From positions 15,613,097-15,677,096 of the forward strand of contig CM051457.1 in the NCBI GenBank assembly GCA_028274465.1: a stretch of DNA of 64,000 bases. Direction: 5' to 3'. The stretch's first letter is position 1. The number at the start of each line of letters is the position of its first letter. Positions 10,881-22,772 of the stretch are shown here, piece after piece. The notes under the pieces are model-generated. The model was not told the origin of the DNA. It saw nothing but the letters and a program-made list of their open reading frames with translations, and searched no databases. The stretch comes from Plantago ovata (lineage: Eukaryota > Streptophyta > Magnoliopsida > Lamiales > Plantaginaceae). The translations under genes were made by a program, and so were the position numbers.

Positions 10881-11523
10881 TCACATATCCCACATGCCAC
10901 ATCAACTAAAATAGTGTGTGATAGAATTATTATATGTTATATAAGTAGACCACCAATCACAAGATTTTTCGTGTGATTCAAAAACCAAATCCTTGTGCGC
11001 CCAAGTAAAAAAGGGACGAAATCATACGGGTGAAATATATGTGGCTCTATGTCATTAGTAACCACACTGATCTAGTGAATCGGATCTCGATCGATTAGGG
11101 GTCGAGCGTGTGTTAATAAGTTGGTGCTAGGGCTGTTATTAGGGGATTCGAATGTGTTGATGTGAGATCAGCCACGAGAAATGCAGCAGTCATTTCCGAA
11201 ACACATATTATAGACTTGATTTAATGGCTAGGACTTTGATGGCCTAGACAATTATGAATCTTGATCATACAATTACTACATCACTACCACCCCCACGAAT
11301 CCACGGTGCAGTTAGCTACACAAAGTTAACCATCATAACTCATAATTATTATAACAATCATAGATAAATAGCAATTGAACATAATAACAATATCCACGAT
11401 GCAGTTAGCTACCCAAATTAACCATCATAACTCACAAGTATAACAATCATAGATGAATATCAATTAAACATAATAACAATAAATTAAAAAATAATTAAAG
11501 AGAGCGACGAGAGAACACGTTTA
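10881..11523. other. Spacer with a two-copy ~93-bp tandem repeat
   Basis: At 11301-11393 and 11394-11485 the sequence starting CCACG(G/A)TGCAGTTAGCTAC is repeated, including TTAACCATCATAACTCA and AACATAATAACAATA. Nothing else is recognised. Confidence 0.6.
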
Positions 11524-12315
11524 CCATGCCTGGAGGGTCCAAACGTCCAGTACCTGAAGGCTGATAGTATCGGTAAGCTACTCAAAGTCGAAGAACTGGA
11601 TCTACAAGAAAATCGTTTTGATGGTTCTTTACCAAATAGTCCCCAAGATTTTAAAAGCCTGAGGCTGAGAGTGTAGGATTGGCATTCTAACAGGTTGTTG
11701 GGTCTCGTACCTGAGTATATTTCAAACCTTACGGATGTTAAACGGCTCTATCTACATAATAACTTTCTCACATGGAAAACTCCAGCAAGCACTGGTGACT
11801 TGCAATCTTTGGTGGAGTTTCATCTGTCGAACAATTCACTCAGTGGAACAATTCCTTCTTTAATCAATAAACTGAACAATATATGTTACACTACTTTTTT
11901 CTAAACAATAACCGACTTAAGGAGAAATGTCAGTTTCACTTCATCCCTTGTGTTCTTGAGGGTGGTAAAAAATTTGCGGACCGGAAAGATTTCAAACTGA
12001 GTTTTGGTAACCTGACATCTTTGGAACAGCTGCATCTCAATGGAAACAAACTATCAAGTCAAATTCCGAGCTCAATAGGTCGAACTTTCCAACCTTAATT
12101 GTGTTAAATGCTTCCAAAAAACATGATTCAAGGGACATTAAAGAAGGAAATGTCTTCTCTTAGAAACCTTAAATCTCTGTTTTTGCAAAAGAATCAAGTG
12201 ACAAGAAAAATACCCGGAGACATTACTGCCTGGTGCACAACTGATAAATTTTTGAAAATAATCTTATTTTTGGGAAACAGAGGTTTTTGCGGCAAACCCC
12301 TAGATCCTTGTTAAG
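11524..12315 (+). pseudogene. LRR protein pseudogene 1 (C-terminal half)
   Basis: Broken reading frames on the plus strand give consecutive leucine-rich repeats: KLLKVEELDLQENRFDGSLP, then LVPEYISNLTDVKRLYLHNN, LVEFHLSNNSLSGTIPS, FGNLTSLEQLHLNGNKLSSQ, and SLRNLKSLFLQKNQVTRKIP. They end with GNRGFCGKPLDPC and a stop at 12312-12314, the usual C-terminal cap of extracellular plant LRR proteins (LxxLxLxxNxLxGxIP type). In-frame stops (11674, 11904, 12096) and frame changes make it non-functional. No signal peptide or kinase domain is visible. It is one of three tandem copies. Confidence 0.8.
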
Positions 12316-12711
12316 TGTTAGGATGTTTGTAACAAACCTCTTCTAGTTTTGTTCCCTGAAAATAAGCTCTTGAAGTCATATTATCTAGAAGTATTCATCT
12401 GCAAGAGCCACTATTGCAGCTGCCTTTTGCATATACAGGTTCTCTAGTTCTGTTACTTGAAGAAGAGCTTCTCCAAGTAATACTTCTATTAGGCTCAAGT
12501 TTACTTGTGCCTTCCACTGTTTACTGAAAATCAACACTTAGCTTTCAATATACTGAAAAATATCAATACTCCATGTCAATACTCGTGGGCGGACATTTAT
12601 CATTATCCTTCACAGATCACAGTTCACACTCTTGGGCCTTGGCTCGATATATAAAGAAACCTTTAAACATCAACTCAATCACCAAACTCAGAGACTTGGA
12701 TACGCAGAAAA
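12316..12711. other. Duplicated flank between LRR pseudogenes 1 and 2
   Basis: The stretch with AAATAAGCTCTTGAAGTCATAT (near 12360) has its counterpart near 13470, and the stretch before the ATG resembles that at 14090-14167. No gene. Confidence 0.5.
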
Positions 12712-13400
12712 ATGAGTTCCAAGATTCTATTTTTATGGTTCGATAGGTTCTCACACACTCAACAAATTCAGAAAGCAAGAATTGCATGAACAGAGAACAC
12801 CAGTTTCAAGCAAGTTATTATCTCAGTCAACTCAAGACACGGACTGGGCACGACTGCTGCAAAAATTGAGTGATTTATACAACTCAATCTCCCAGGAAGG
12901 TTCCCCAAAGATTATATAAATATATCTTTGGCATAGGGAGCATGACCGGCTTGTTATCCCCTTCAATAACACTATTGACATCTCTTGAAGTCATAGATTT
13001 ATCGGAGCAATGGTACCTGGAAGGAACTATTCCTCCAATCCCAAGGCTCTGAACACTATTACTGAATACTAACAGGCTATCCAGTCAAATACCGATCTCA
13101 ATAGGTCAACTTTCCAACCGTCACAGTTAGATCTTTCTGTCAACATGATTCAAGCCCTCATGGGATATCTTGCCTTAGTCACCTTGAACATCTCATTTTG
13201 TCACAAAATGAATTAACAGGAAGAATTACCAGAAGCATTCCTGAAATTCACAAATCTTGCCGAGTTGGATCTCTCCGGTGATGATATGGAAGGAGAAATT
13301 CCGCCGGTACCGCTAACAAATTTTCACAGAGAATCTTATTTATTTGCGAAACAGAAATGATGCGGTAAACCCCTAAACTGTTGCAGGCCTTGGAATCTCC
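12712..13400 (+). pseudogene. LRR protein pseudogene 2
   Basis: It starts at an ATG with MSSKILFLW, the same start as copy 3. A large internal part of the N-terminal domain is scrambled by stops. Then come SMTGLLSPSITLLTSLEVID, a GTIPPIPRL piece, TNLAELDLSGDDMEGEIPP and a degenerate CGKPLN end near 13360. Upstream (12640-12710) and downstream (13430-13540) flanks match those of the neighbouring copies, so the whole unit was tandemly duplicated. Several frameshifts and stops are visible. Confidence 0.75.
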
Positions 13401-14167
13401 TAGAATACTTCTAGCAAAACTAAGAAATTTCAATGTTCATAACAACAGCTTCAAGTTTTTCTGTTTTTGAAAAATAAGCTCTAGAAGTCATATTCTCTAG
13501 AAATAATCATCAGTAAGTAAACTACACTTTTGCAGAATTCTTAGCCTGTCAAGAAGAGAGCTTCAGCTATGATAAACAAATCCGAGTATGGTTGTACCAC
13601 CAATTGCAACATAGTATTGAATAACAGAAACTATAACGTGCAAGCACATAGAAGTTGTAGAGGCTCACCGGTAAATGGAAAGCGACAAGCACATAGGAAA
13701 AATTATGCTCCTGGCTCCATAAGTTATGGCTACAGTTTCTTCCTGTAGTTTAGAGCAAAAGTGGTACATTGTTCAGTACTTAGAACATGCACCTTCACAG
13801 CTAATATGATTGGAAACATATCAGGAAACAAGATAAATTACAGAAATTTCCAAAACATACAACTAATATCTTCTAAATCATTCTCATTGAAGAAACTCCA
13901 AGAGTACGTTCTTCTCATATTTTATAGGCCATGTCTTACCTATATAATGGACTAAATTAAGTAGTATCCTGAAGAACTTTAAAGCATGATTCACGAGATA
14001 TATTTATGAACCGTAAAGGAATGAGATAACCCTGACCAAATTTGATTTAAAGTTTCGAGCTTTTGTACTATATTTCCTTCACACGCTCTCAATATATAAA
14101 CCGTCATCAAGGCTTCAACAAATCACTCAAGTCAATCATAATAAACTCAGAGTCAGAATACACAGAA
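13401..14167. other. Duplicated flank between LRR pseudogenes 2 and 3
   Basis: It contains the copy of the LRR 3' flank (AATAAGCTCTAGAAGTCATA near 13470) and AT-rich sequence. The last ~80 bases before 14168 resemble those before 12712. No coding feature is supported. Confidence 0.4.
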
Positions 14168-14475
14168 ATGAGTTCAAAAATTCAGTTGTTATGGTTGATA
14201 TCAGTTCCAACTCTCTCAACAACTTCAGGAAGCAAGAATGGCAACAATAAAACCTGTCACCCAAATGACCTAAAAAATCTAACTCATTTCAAGCGAGGTA
14301 TTGTCTTACACACCTCTGGAGGACTTGAGAAGTGGATGGAGCACACATGGGAAGGAATAGAGTGACAGAAATCAATCAATCTTCCAGATTTTATCACCTC
14401 TGAGGACTACCCTCTCCAAACAACTATAAACAGCTCGTTGTCACATTCAATAACACAACTGACCTTTCTTGAACA
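14168..14475 (+). pseudogene. LRR protein pseudogene 3 (N-terminal part only)
   Basis: MSSKIQLLWLISVPTLSTTS gives a hydrophobic signal-peptide-like start. It is followed by CHPNDLKNLTHFKRGI, LHTSGGLEKWMEHTWEGIE and a stop. This is the N-terminal LRRNT cap pattern (C-x-P-x-D-L-x-x-L-x-x-F-K-x-G-I). A later stretch in another frame (SITQLTFLEH) matches copy 2. It is truncated where the tandem array begins, near 14528. Confidence 0.75.
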
Positions 14476-14672
14476 TTTGTGGTTCTCAGCATGGTATCAA
14501 ACCAAATTTCAGCTTGACCAGCACATTCTGGACGATTTATTCCAAATATCACAAATGCTATCATGTAAATGCAAAGAGTTAGGATTCTTTGTTGCAAAGC
14601 TTAGTTCATGAGACTCCCACAAAAACATCTTTCTCATGTAACTATCTCAAAAATATTATCCTGATTTTGCAG

Positions 14673-17343
14673 ATGATCGATAACATTGGATCCAACATTT
14701 TAGCTCAACAAAGAGCAAGGTTGCAGAGTCTTATTCGAGTGGATAAAGGGACCAAAATCAGATGTAGGTGACAGAGTCATATATCCCATAACAGGACACA
14801 TAGTACACATTAAACAGGAACAAATCCAAGTATAAAAGGAACAAATCCAAGTATAAAAAAGGATTAAGAAAACAGGAAAAACATATATACAAACTCACAT
14901 TGTATATATGCAGAAACAAAAGATAATAATTAAATTATATATTGAAATCTAAAGCATTGAAAAAAAAGAAGTAATAGTATAAAACATCTTAAGTCCAGAC
15001 TAGTAACTGGCTCAGAATTAACAATATTATATTTGAAAAGGCAACGCAAAATATGTTATTTAATAAAATAATTGTATAAAATAAACAAAAGCGATAAATC
15101 GATAAGAGTTTTCCACAAAACCAACTTTCTCATGTAACTATCTCAAAATAATTGTCCTGATTTTGCAGATGATTGATAACTTTGGATCCAACATTTTTGC
15201 TCGAGGAAGAGAAAGCTTGCAGAGTCTTATTCGAGTGGATAAAGGGACCAAAGGCAAATGATAGCTGACAGACTCATACCCCGTAACAAGGCACAGAGTA
15301 CACATTAAAAAGGGAAGAAATCCAAGTATAAAAGAATTAGAAAAACAAAAACAAACTCACAATGTATATATGAAGAATAAAAATACTTATTAAATTATAT
15401 ATAGAAATCTAATAGCATAGAAAAAATAATGTAATAATATTGAACATTTGAAATCCAGAGTAGGAACATAAAAATATTATATTTGAAAATGCAATGCAAA
15501 ATATACTATGTAAGATATTAAATGTATAAAATAGACAAACTCGATGAATCAATAAAAGAACAGACTCAAAAGAGAACTTAATGCAACAGGTATTGTTAAC
15601 AAATTATTATTCAATAATTATTAAAATCATATAAAAAGAATCAGTGATATGGGATGACGTGAAATTTCAAAATAATGCATCATATACCGAAATAGCAAAC
15701 TCGGAAAAAAGGAGAAAGAATGAACTCTAAAGCTATAATTGATATACGCTTTGATGGAGTTCTACTTTCTTCCAATTTGGACATGTGTTTGCCTTTACCG
15801 ATTATCCCATTTAATGTTGGCATGGACAATTTGTTCCAAATATCACAAATGCTATCATGTAAATGCAAAGAGTTTGGATTCTTTGTTGCAAAGCTTAATT
15901 CATGAGACTCCCACAAAAACATCTTTCTCATGTAACTATCTCAAAAATATTATCCTGATTTTGCAGATGATTGATAACATTGGATCCAACATTTTAGCTG
16001 AACAAAGAGCAAGGTTGCAGAGTCTTATTCGAGTCGATAAAGGGACCAAAAGCAGATGTAGGTGACAGACTCATATATCCCATAACAGGACACATAGTAC
16101 ACATTAAACAGGAACAAATCCAAGTATAAAAGAATTAAGAAAACAGGAAAAACATATAAAAACTCACATTGTATATATGCAGAAACAAAAAACAATAATT
16201 AAAATATATATTGAAATCTAAAGCATTGAAAAAAAAAGTAATAAAACATCTGAAATCCAGACTAGTAACTGGCTCATAATTAAAAATATTATATTTGAAA
16301 AGGCAATCAAAAATATGTTATGTAATAAATTAATTGTATAAAATAGAAAAACTCGATAAATCGATAAGAGCTCTCCCACAAAAGCAACTTTCTCAAGTAA
16401 CTATCTCAAAAAAATTGTCCTGATTTTGCAGATGATTGATAACTTTGGATCCAACTATTTTTATCAAGGAAGAGCAAGCTTGCAGAGTCTTATTCGAGTG
16501 GATAAAGGGGCCAAAGGCAGATGATAGCTGACAGACTCATACCCCATAACAAGGCACAGAGTACACATTAAAAAGGGAAGAAATCCAAGTATAAAAGAAT
16601 TAGAAAAACAAATACAAACTCACAATGTATATATGAAGAATAAAAATACTAATTAAATTATATATAGAGATCTAATAGCATAGAAAAAAAAGTGTAATAA
16701 TGTCAAACATTTGAAATCCAGAGTAGGAACTTAAAAATATTATATTTGAAAATGCAATATAAAATATACTGTGTAAGATATTAAATGTATAAAATACACA
16801 AACTCGATGAATCAATAAAAGAACAGACTCAAAAGAGAACTTAATGCAACAGGTATTGTTAACAAATTATCATTCAATAATTATTAAAATCACAAAAAAA
16901 GAATTAGTGATATGGGAAGGCATGAAATTTCAAAATAATGCATCATATACCGAAATAGCAAACTCAGAAAAATGGAGAAAGAATGAACTCTAAAGCTATA
17001 ATTGATATACGCTTTGATAGAGTTCTCCTTTCTTCCAATCTTTCTGGTTCCAAATTGGACATGTGTTTGCCTTTACCGACTATCCCATCTAATGTTGGCA
17101 TGGAGGATTTATTCGAAACATCACAAATGCTATCATGTAAATGAAAAGAGTTTGGATTCTTTGTTGCAAAGCTTAGTTCATGAGACTCCCACAGAAACAT
17201 CTTTCTCATGTAACTATCTCAAAAATATTATCCTGATTTTGCAGATGGTTGATAACATTGGATCCAACATTTTAGCTCAACAAAGAGCAAGGTTGCAGAG
17301 TCTTATTCGAGTGGATAAAGGGACCCAAAGCAGATGTAGGTGA
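14673..17343 (+). other. Recurrent 31-33-codon open frame inside the tandem array
   Basis: Behind the acceptor-like tract CTGATTTTGCAG, five half-units keep the same open frame. The A type is at 14673-14771, 15967-16065 and 17245-17343 (99 nt each). The B type is at 15169-15261 and 16432-16524 (93 nt each). The shared core is M-I/V-DN-I/F-GSN....LQSLIRVDKG with a charged end and a stop. Later B copies (18307) are frame-shifted by one base. No known domain is recognised. The frame could be a duplicated exon or chance conservation in young repeats. Confidence 0.4.
15680..17209 (-). other. Minus-strand open frames recurring in the array
   Basis: The frames at 15680-15931 and 16964-17209 share MRKMFLWESHELSFATKNPN and, further on, GKGKHMS, SKRISIIALEFILSPFF. 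A third version without the start is readable at 18780-18930. The function is unknown. Because the plus strand also stays open over part of the repeat, I cannot say which strand, if either, was coding. Confidence 0.3.
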
Positions 17344-18950
17344 CAGAGTCATATATCCCATAACAGGACACATAGTACACATTAAACAGGAACAAATCCA
17401 AGTATAAAAGGATTAAGAAAACAGGAAAAACATATATACAAACTCACATTGTATATATGCAGAAACAAAAAATAATAATTAAATTATATATTGAAATCTA
17501 AAGCAATGAAAAACAAAAGTAATAGTATAAAACATCTAAAATCCAGACTAGTAACGGGCTCATAATTAAAAATATTATATTTGAAAAGGCAATCAAAAAT
17601 ATGTTATGTAATAAATTAATTGTATAAAATAGAAAAACTCGATAAATCGATAAGAGCTCTCCCACAAAAGCAACTTTCTCATGTAACTATCTCAAAACAA
17701 TTGTCCTGATTTTGCAGATGATTGATAACTTTGGATCCAACAATTTTTGCTCGAGGAAGAGCAAGCAAAACTCGATAAATTGATAAGAGCTCTCCCACAA
17801 AAGCAACTTTCTCATGTAACTATCTCAAAAAAATTGTCCTGATTTTGCAGATGATTGATAACTTTGGATCCAACAATTTTTGCTCAAGGGACCAAAAGCA
17901 GATGTAGGTGACAGACTCATATATCCCATAACAGGACACATAGTACACATTAAACCGGAACAAATCCAAGTATAAAAGGAACAAATCCAAGTATAAAAGA
18001 ATTAAGAAAACAGGAAAAACAGATATACAAACTCACATTGTATATATGCAGAAACAAAAAATAATAATTAAATTATATATTGAAATCTAAAGCTTTGAAA
18101 AAAAAAGTAATAGTATAAAACATCTGAAATCCAGACTAGTAACTGGCTCATAATTAAAAATATTACATTTGAAAAGGCAATCAAAAATATGTTATATAAT
18201 AAATTAATTGTATAAAATAGAAAAACTCGATAAATCGATAAGAGCTCTCCCACAAAAGCAACTTTCTCATGTAACTATCTCAAAACAATTGTCCTGATTT
18301 TGCAGATGATTGATAACTTTGGATCCAACAATTTTTGCTCAAGGAAGAGCAAGCTTGCAGAGTCTTATTCAAGTGGATAAAGAGACCAAAGGCAGATGAT
18401 AGGTGACAGACTCATATCCCATAACAAGGCATAGAGTACACATTAAAAAGTGAAGAAATCCAAGTATAAAAGAATTAGAAAAACAAATACAAACTCACAA
18501 TGTATATATGATGAATAAAAATACTTATTAAATTATATATAGAAATCTAATAGCATAGAAAAAATAGTGTAATAATATCAACATTTGAAATCCAGAGTAG
18601 TAAAATAGACAAACTCGATGAATCAATAAAAGAACAGACTCAAAAGAGAACTTAATGCAACAGGTATTGTTAACAAATTATCATTCAATAATTATTAAAA
18701 AATAATATAAAAAGAATTAGTAATATGGGATGACGTGAAATTTCAAAATAATGCATCATATACCAAAATAGCAAACTCAGAAAAATGGAGAAAGAATGAA
18801 CTCTAAAGCTATAATTGATATACGCTTTGATAGAGTTGTCCTTTCTTCCAATCTTTCTAGTTCCAATTTGGACATGTATTTGCCTTTACCGACTATCCCA
18901 TCTAATGTTGGCATGGACGATTTATTCCAAATATAACATTCTCAAGAAAT

Positions 18951-20365
18951 TCATGAACCGTCTGAAAACATTTATCCCGACTTGGTAGAATGATTTATAA
19001 CTTTGGATCCAATATTTTTGTTCAATAAAGAGCAAGTTTGCAGAGTATTATTGGAGTGGATAACACAGACGTTAGGTTATACCTTGGTTGTGTTGAATAT
19101 AACTTTCTCGCAGTCTAGAATATTGCTTACAGACCAAGCTGGAATGATCGGAAGCACGACTTCCCTTTGTACTTGAAGACTGCATTTGAAGAGCTATCAT
19201 AATTTGCAAGAAAGGCAGCAGACTATGGAGGATCTGTGGTTTGCACGGGCCTACAGAAGAATAGAATTGTTAGATTGCCACCTTTAATGAAACATAGTTC
19301 AAACCAAAATGAAGGTTTTAATTGGAAGTAGGAGTCTAATTTGCATGATGTTTGCAATATTGATGCTTGTAATTGGATCAGGTGCATCTTCATTCATGTG
19401 CACACATCACCCAAGGAACAGAGGTGTTTGGACAGACCGTTGTTTCTGGCTTTCTGCAGCTCATTGGACAAATATATAACAGCAGGCCTACTCCATAAGC
19501 CCCTCCAACATCTCCATATTCATCTTATACCTATATAGTATCAATAACAACATAAAGATGCATGAAAAATCTACTACAAAGTACTTGCACAGTACCACAG
19601 TCCACAAGCAATGACACTAATGAAGTTACAGGTTTTCAATACAGTGAAAGGATGCTTGTTTTGCTACAGCTGCCTGGTCCTAACAATAAAAAGGTTATAA
19701 CACTGCAGGGTCAAGTACAAAACAACTGAAATTTATGCTCTTATACTGAAGTCCCATGTTCAGGCGAAGGTTACTACTTACTAATTTGAACAAGCTAAAG
19801 TACAATCAAAGCTTCTAGCAGATTCCAAAAGGTTGTATTAGATAGGAGCAATTTAATAAGAATCCTTAACATTTCAACCCTCTAATATTAACATTTAACA
19901 TCCTATATCTGAATCTCTTGCTATTATTGCAATTAAGTTCAGGGATAATTGACGAACCTGACTGCAAAACTCTTCGTTTCCCATGAATCACTAAAGCCTT
20001 CACCGATGGAATTCAATTCAAACCTTCAAAAGTAAATCGGTAAGAAGAAAGGTGAGTGCAGGATATATATAAATCCAAAAACCACATTAAATTGACAGGC
20101 TACAGAAATCATAAACCCTAACCCTAGCTTATACTATACCTCGATCTTCTTCGGCGGTCTATCCACATGGAACGTAATTGACAACAACAAGTCACCGTTT
20201 GGTGATCGAAACTGACGAGAATGATAGATCAGGCAACAGTACAATATTTAGGGTTTCGGTTGATTGGACTATTTGATACAATCATAGGGCAAAGATTGAG
20301 AAAATCAGTGATTGTTCTCTATTTTCGGGTCTTTCCCGCCTTTGCGTTGGAAAGAAGAAGATGCA
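18951..20365 (-). pseudogene. Cryptic minus-strand gene or gene remnant beside the array
   Basis: Minus-strand pieces look like spliced exons. A leader exon ends AAGATCGAG before a GT near 20139. A short coding start, MGNEEFCSQ, begins at an ATG near 19985. An exon reads DQAAVAKQASFHCIENL (about 19633-19683). One reads KARNNGLSKHLCSLG behind GAGCTGCAG (about 19420-19460). A longer open exon, about 19093-19253, reads PCKPQILHSLLPFLQIMIAL and onward, between TTCTGTAG and a GTATAA donor. Sequence at 18960-19070 is a diverged single copy of the array's core. I could not join all exons in phase or recognise the protein. It may be a dead gene that seeded the array, or a non-coding transcript. Confidence 0.35.
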
Positions 20366-20405
20366 TCGTAGAATGTACAGTATTATACGCTGGAGTATTT
20401 ATAGG
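20248..20405 (-). promoter_or_regulatory. Minus-strand promoter: TATA box, E2F-type site, telo-box
   Basis: Read on the minus strand, CTATAAATAC (20396-20405) is a good TATA box. About 60 bp further in is GGCGGGAAA (plus-strand TTTCCCGCC, 20332-20340), a canonical E2F/DP site (TTTSSCGC core). AAACCCTAA (plus TTAGGGTTT, 20248-20256) is a telo-box. This combination is typical of plant S-phase and growth-related genes. It points toward the cryptic unit at 18.95-20.37 kb. Confidence 0.5.
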
Positions 20406-20433
20406 TAAGTGGGAAACCAAGGCGTTGGGCTAA

Positions 20434-20665
20434 CGCAACACGGTTTATTGGATTTCCTTTTTTTTAATTATTTTCTTTTTTTTTTACCGACTCAACCCGG
20501 CGAAACTTTCCTTCTTTAATCCTTTATATTTGGGTAATACTTTATTAAAAAATAAATAAAGATACAAAGATCATATTATAGATGTTTGGCAATGAATGTA
20601 AAAAACAAATCTGCGGACCGCTTCTCATGCTCAGACCGATACTGATGAGATTAGAGATTACAATT
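20434..20665. other. Spacer upstream of the minus-strand promoter
   Basis: T-rich runs and low-complexity AT sequence; no feature supported. Confidence 0.3.
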
Positions 20666-21379
20666 TAGGCTATTCGGTCCGGGTCCAACTCGCTCATAAG
20701 TACAACATGAGATGGACTTGAGGACATAGTTAGGTCCATGGTCATGGGCTCAGGCCTAACATCTAAGTCTATGCTCGACCTGGCTCATAGTATATACAAG
20801 TATTATTTCTATTTTCTATATTTAATATATGTGTATATGACTATTTAATTTGTTATCTATACATTTATAGTTTTAAATTATGTTGTAATTTATACATTTA
20901 TAATACTTTTCTATATTTATATGATTCGTAAATAAATTGTATACTTTTATATACATCACAATTCAATCATTTTATATATTTTTAGTATATTTATATAGTT
21001 TATGAAGTAGTAACTTAACTAATTTTAGTGACAGATGTTATAATACAAAATGATGTATAGTGATATTATAGTATCTGATCGCAAAGGAAAAAAAAAACTA
21101 AATAAATTCACCATTCCAATACTAAACTACATAATACAAAAAAAAAAAAAATCATTTTCAAACAATTAAAAAAAAATCATTTTCAAACAATTAAAAAAAA
21201 AAAAAACAGGAATTTATCAATGGCCCATTCGAGCCCAGGCTGCCACATGACGATTGACGGGCCCCGACTTGGGCTCGAGTTCAGGCCGATCCCAGTCCTT
21301 GGGCGGGGCCTGTGCTTGCGAAAATTATCTCGATCATGGACCTATTGCAAGCCCGACCCGGCCCATTTTGCCTTCCCTA
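20666..21379. mobile_element. Possible hAT-like element with GGGCCGGG-rich ends
   Basis: The right end, read inward on the minus strand, is TAGGGAAGGCAAAATGGGCC followed by GGGTCGGGCTT. The left part has TAGGCTATTCGGTCCGGGTC. The core is AT-rich. No matching 8-bp target duplication was found, so the ends are uncertain. Confidence 0.4.
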
Positions 21380-22456
21380 CTTGAACCTGGGCTAAGGATA
21401 TATATCTCGGAATTAATTGTTATTAGTTCTCAAAATAACCTTTTTGTAGTTCACTTAAAATTTGAGAAATAAAATGCAAAATTTTAGTGACAATTTTTTT
21501 GTAAGAGAATGTTAATGATAATTTTTTATTCAAATGGAATTGACTGTTATTTTATCATCGAATAAGCAACATATAATCATTTGAGGAAAAATATCAAATA
21601 TGATTGTTATATTTAAATAATCAAGTAATGATAGAATTGCAATATTCGATGAAGATTTTGATATGTTTAAATTCATATATTGTATATTTTTATAAGTTTA
21701 TCTGTAAATATATAACAACCGTTCTTAATACATTTCTGTAATCAAATATTTCTATTTGGTAAATTCTCACTTTCGTTTCCGCTCTCACTCTCAAATTTGT
21801 TCATGTGGGGCCAAGCTAGAACCCACAAACCTGGTAACTACAACCTAGCTAAATAGCGTCCTTGGTTGATAATCCGGTAGCAAAGATCCACATGGTGTCA
21901 GAAGCACCCTTTGTTTGACCACCATGGAGAAATTGCATGTGTGTAAGCTCTGGTCGACAACTTCAAACTTGCACTATGGTTACCTCCACAAATTTCTCAA
22001 GGAACTATTTTTGTTCCTTTCCTTTTTTTCCACCCATACTCATGATGTGATTAATTCTACTAAGCAATGTTGTGGCCTATTTTAGCGGAGACTCTCTCGA
22101 CAATGTTTTTACGACTATAGATGAAATGGAAGGCAGCGACGATTGAACCTATGCCACTTTAAATTTCAGGGGTCAAGAACCTCCTGCCGGCAGTGAAAAT
22201 GTTTGTGATTACTACCTACTATATATATGATATTAGTTCAAAGGACTTCATGCGGCTTCACAATTGAAGTCAAGTCATTTACATAATTATACAATTATAT
22301 GCATTCCATAACTAGGGCACTCTACAATTTTCCACAGGTCCCCAAGTATGATGTAGGTAAAATCGCACATAATGCACTAGGAAACCCACTCCCCAAGTAT
22401 ATTAAGGATTGTTAAGGTCATAGGTATGCAAATGAGGAAGTAATTGACTAAGTTAA
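21380..22456. other. Spacer, no gene seen
   Basis: AT-rich, with only short random reading frames on both strands. A stretch at 21810-22190 is of more even composition, but I could not connect it to any family. Confidence 0.3.
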
Positions 22457-22769
22457 GACCATCTCACACCATGCGATGATAAGACCCACCACGTTATCAT
22501 TTTATCATAAGATCATAAGACCATCTCTCTTCACATCCAACCATAGGACTCAAATACACATTTTTTATTGTTCATTATTCATTAACAAACAAATAAAATA
22601 AACAAACAAAGTAGGAAGAAAGAAAAAAAGAAAAAATAATACAAAAAAATTACATAAAATCTCATTAGATGAGTTTTATGTGGGAATACTCATCTTATGT
22701 ATAAGATGATAAGACTCACTTTTTAACTTATACATCAGACCCTCATTAAACTCATGGTTGGAGATAGTC
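22457..22769. mobile_element. Tourist-like MITE
   Basis: 313 bp with inverted ends GACCATCTCACACCATG and (inverse) GACTATCTCCAACCATG. It is flanked by TAA on both sides (22454-22456, 22770-22772). The core is AT-rich with subterminal inverted words (GATGATAAGAC). Confidence 0.75.
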
Positions 22770-22772
22770 TAA

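Larger units (their letters stand above)
14528..18950. repeat. Higher-order tandem array (~1.28-kb period; alternating A and B half-units)
   Basis: The block beginning GGACGATTTATTCCAAATAT / ATCACAAATGCTATCATGTA recurs at about 14528, 15824, 17102 and (ending the array) 18916. Each period holds two related half-units, A and B. Both contain TTTCTCATGTAACTATCTCA, then TCCTGATTTTGCAGATG, then GATAAC(A/T)TTGGATCCAAC, then CAGAGTCTTATTC. Half-unit cores lie at about 14628, 15128, 15928, 16390, 17207, 17670, 17810 and 18262. The third period is rearranged: a B unit is truncated at ~17765 and fused to another B core, then runs into an A-type tail at ~17885, which looks like unequal crossing-over. 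I do not recognise the source family. Confidence 0.85.

Noticed and set aside
14528-18950. CRISPR-like repeat array
   Set aside because: Units are hundreds of bases long, diverged, without short spacers, in a plant genome.
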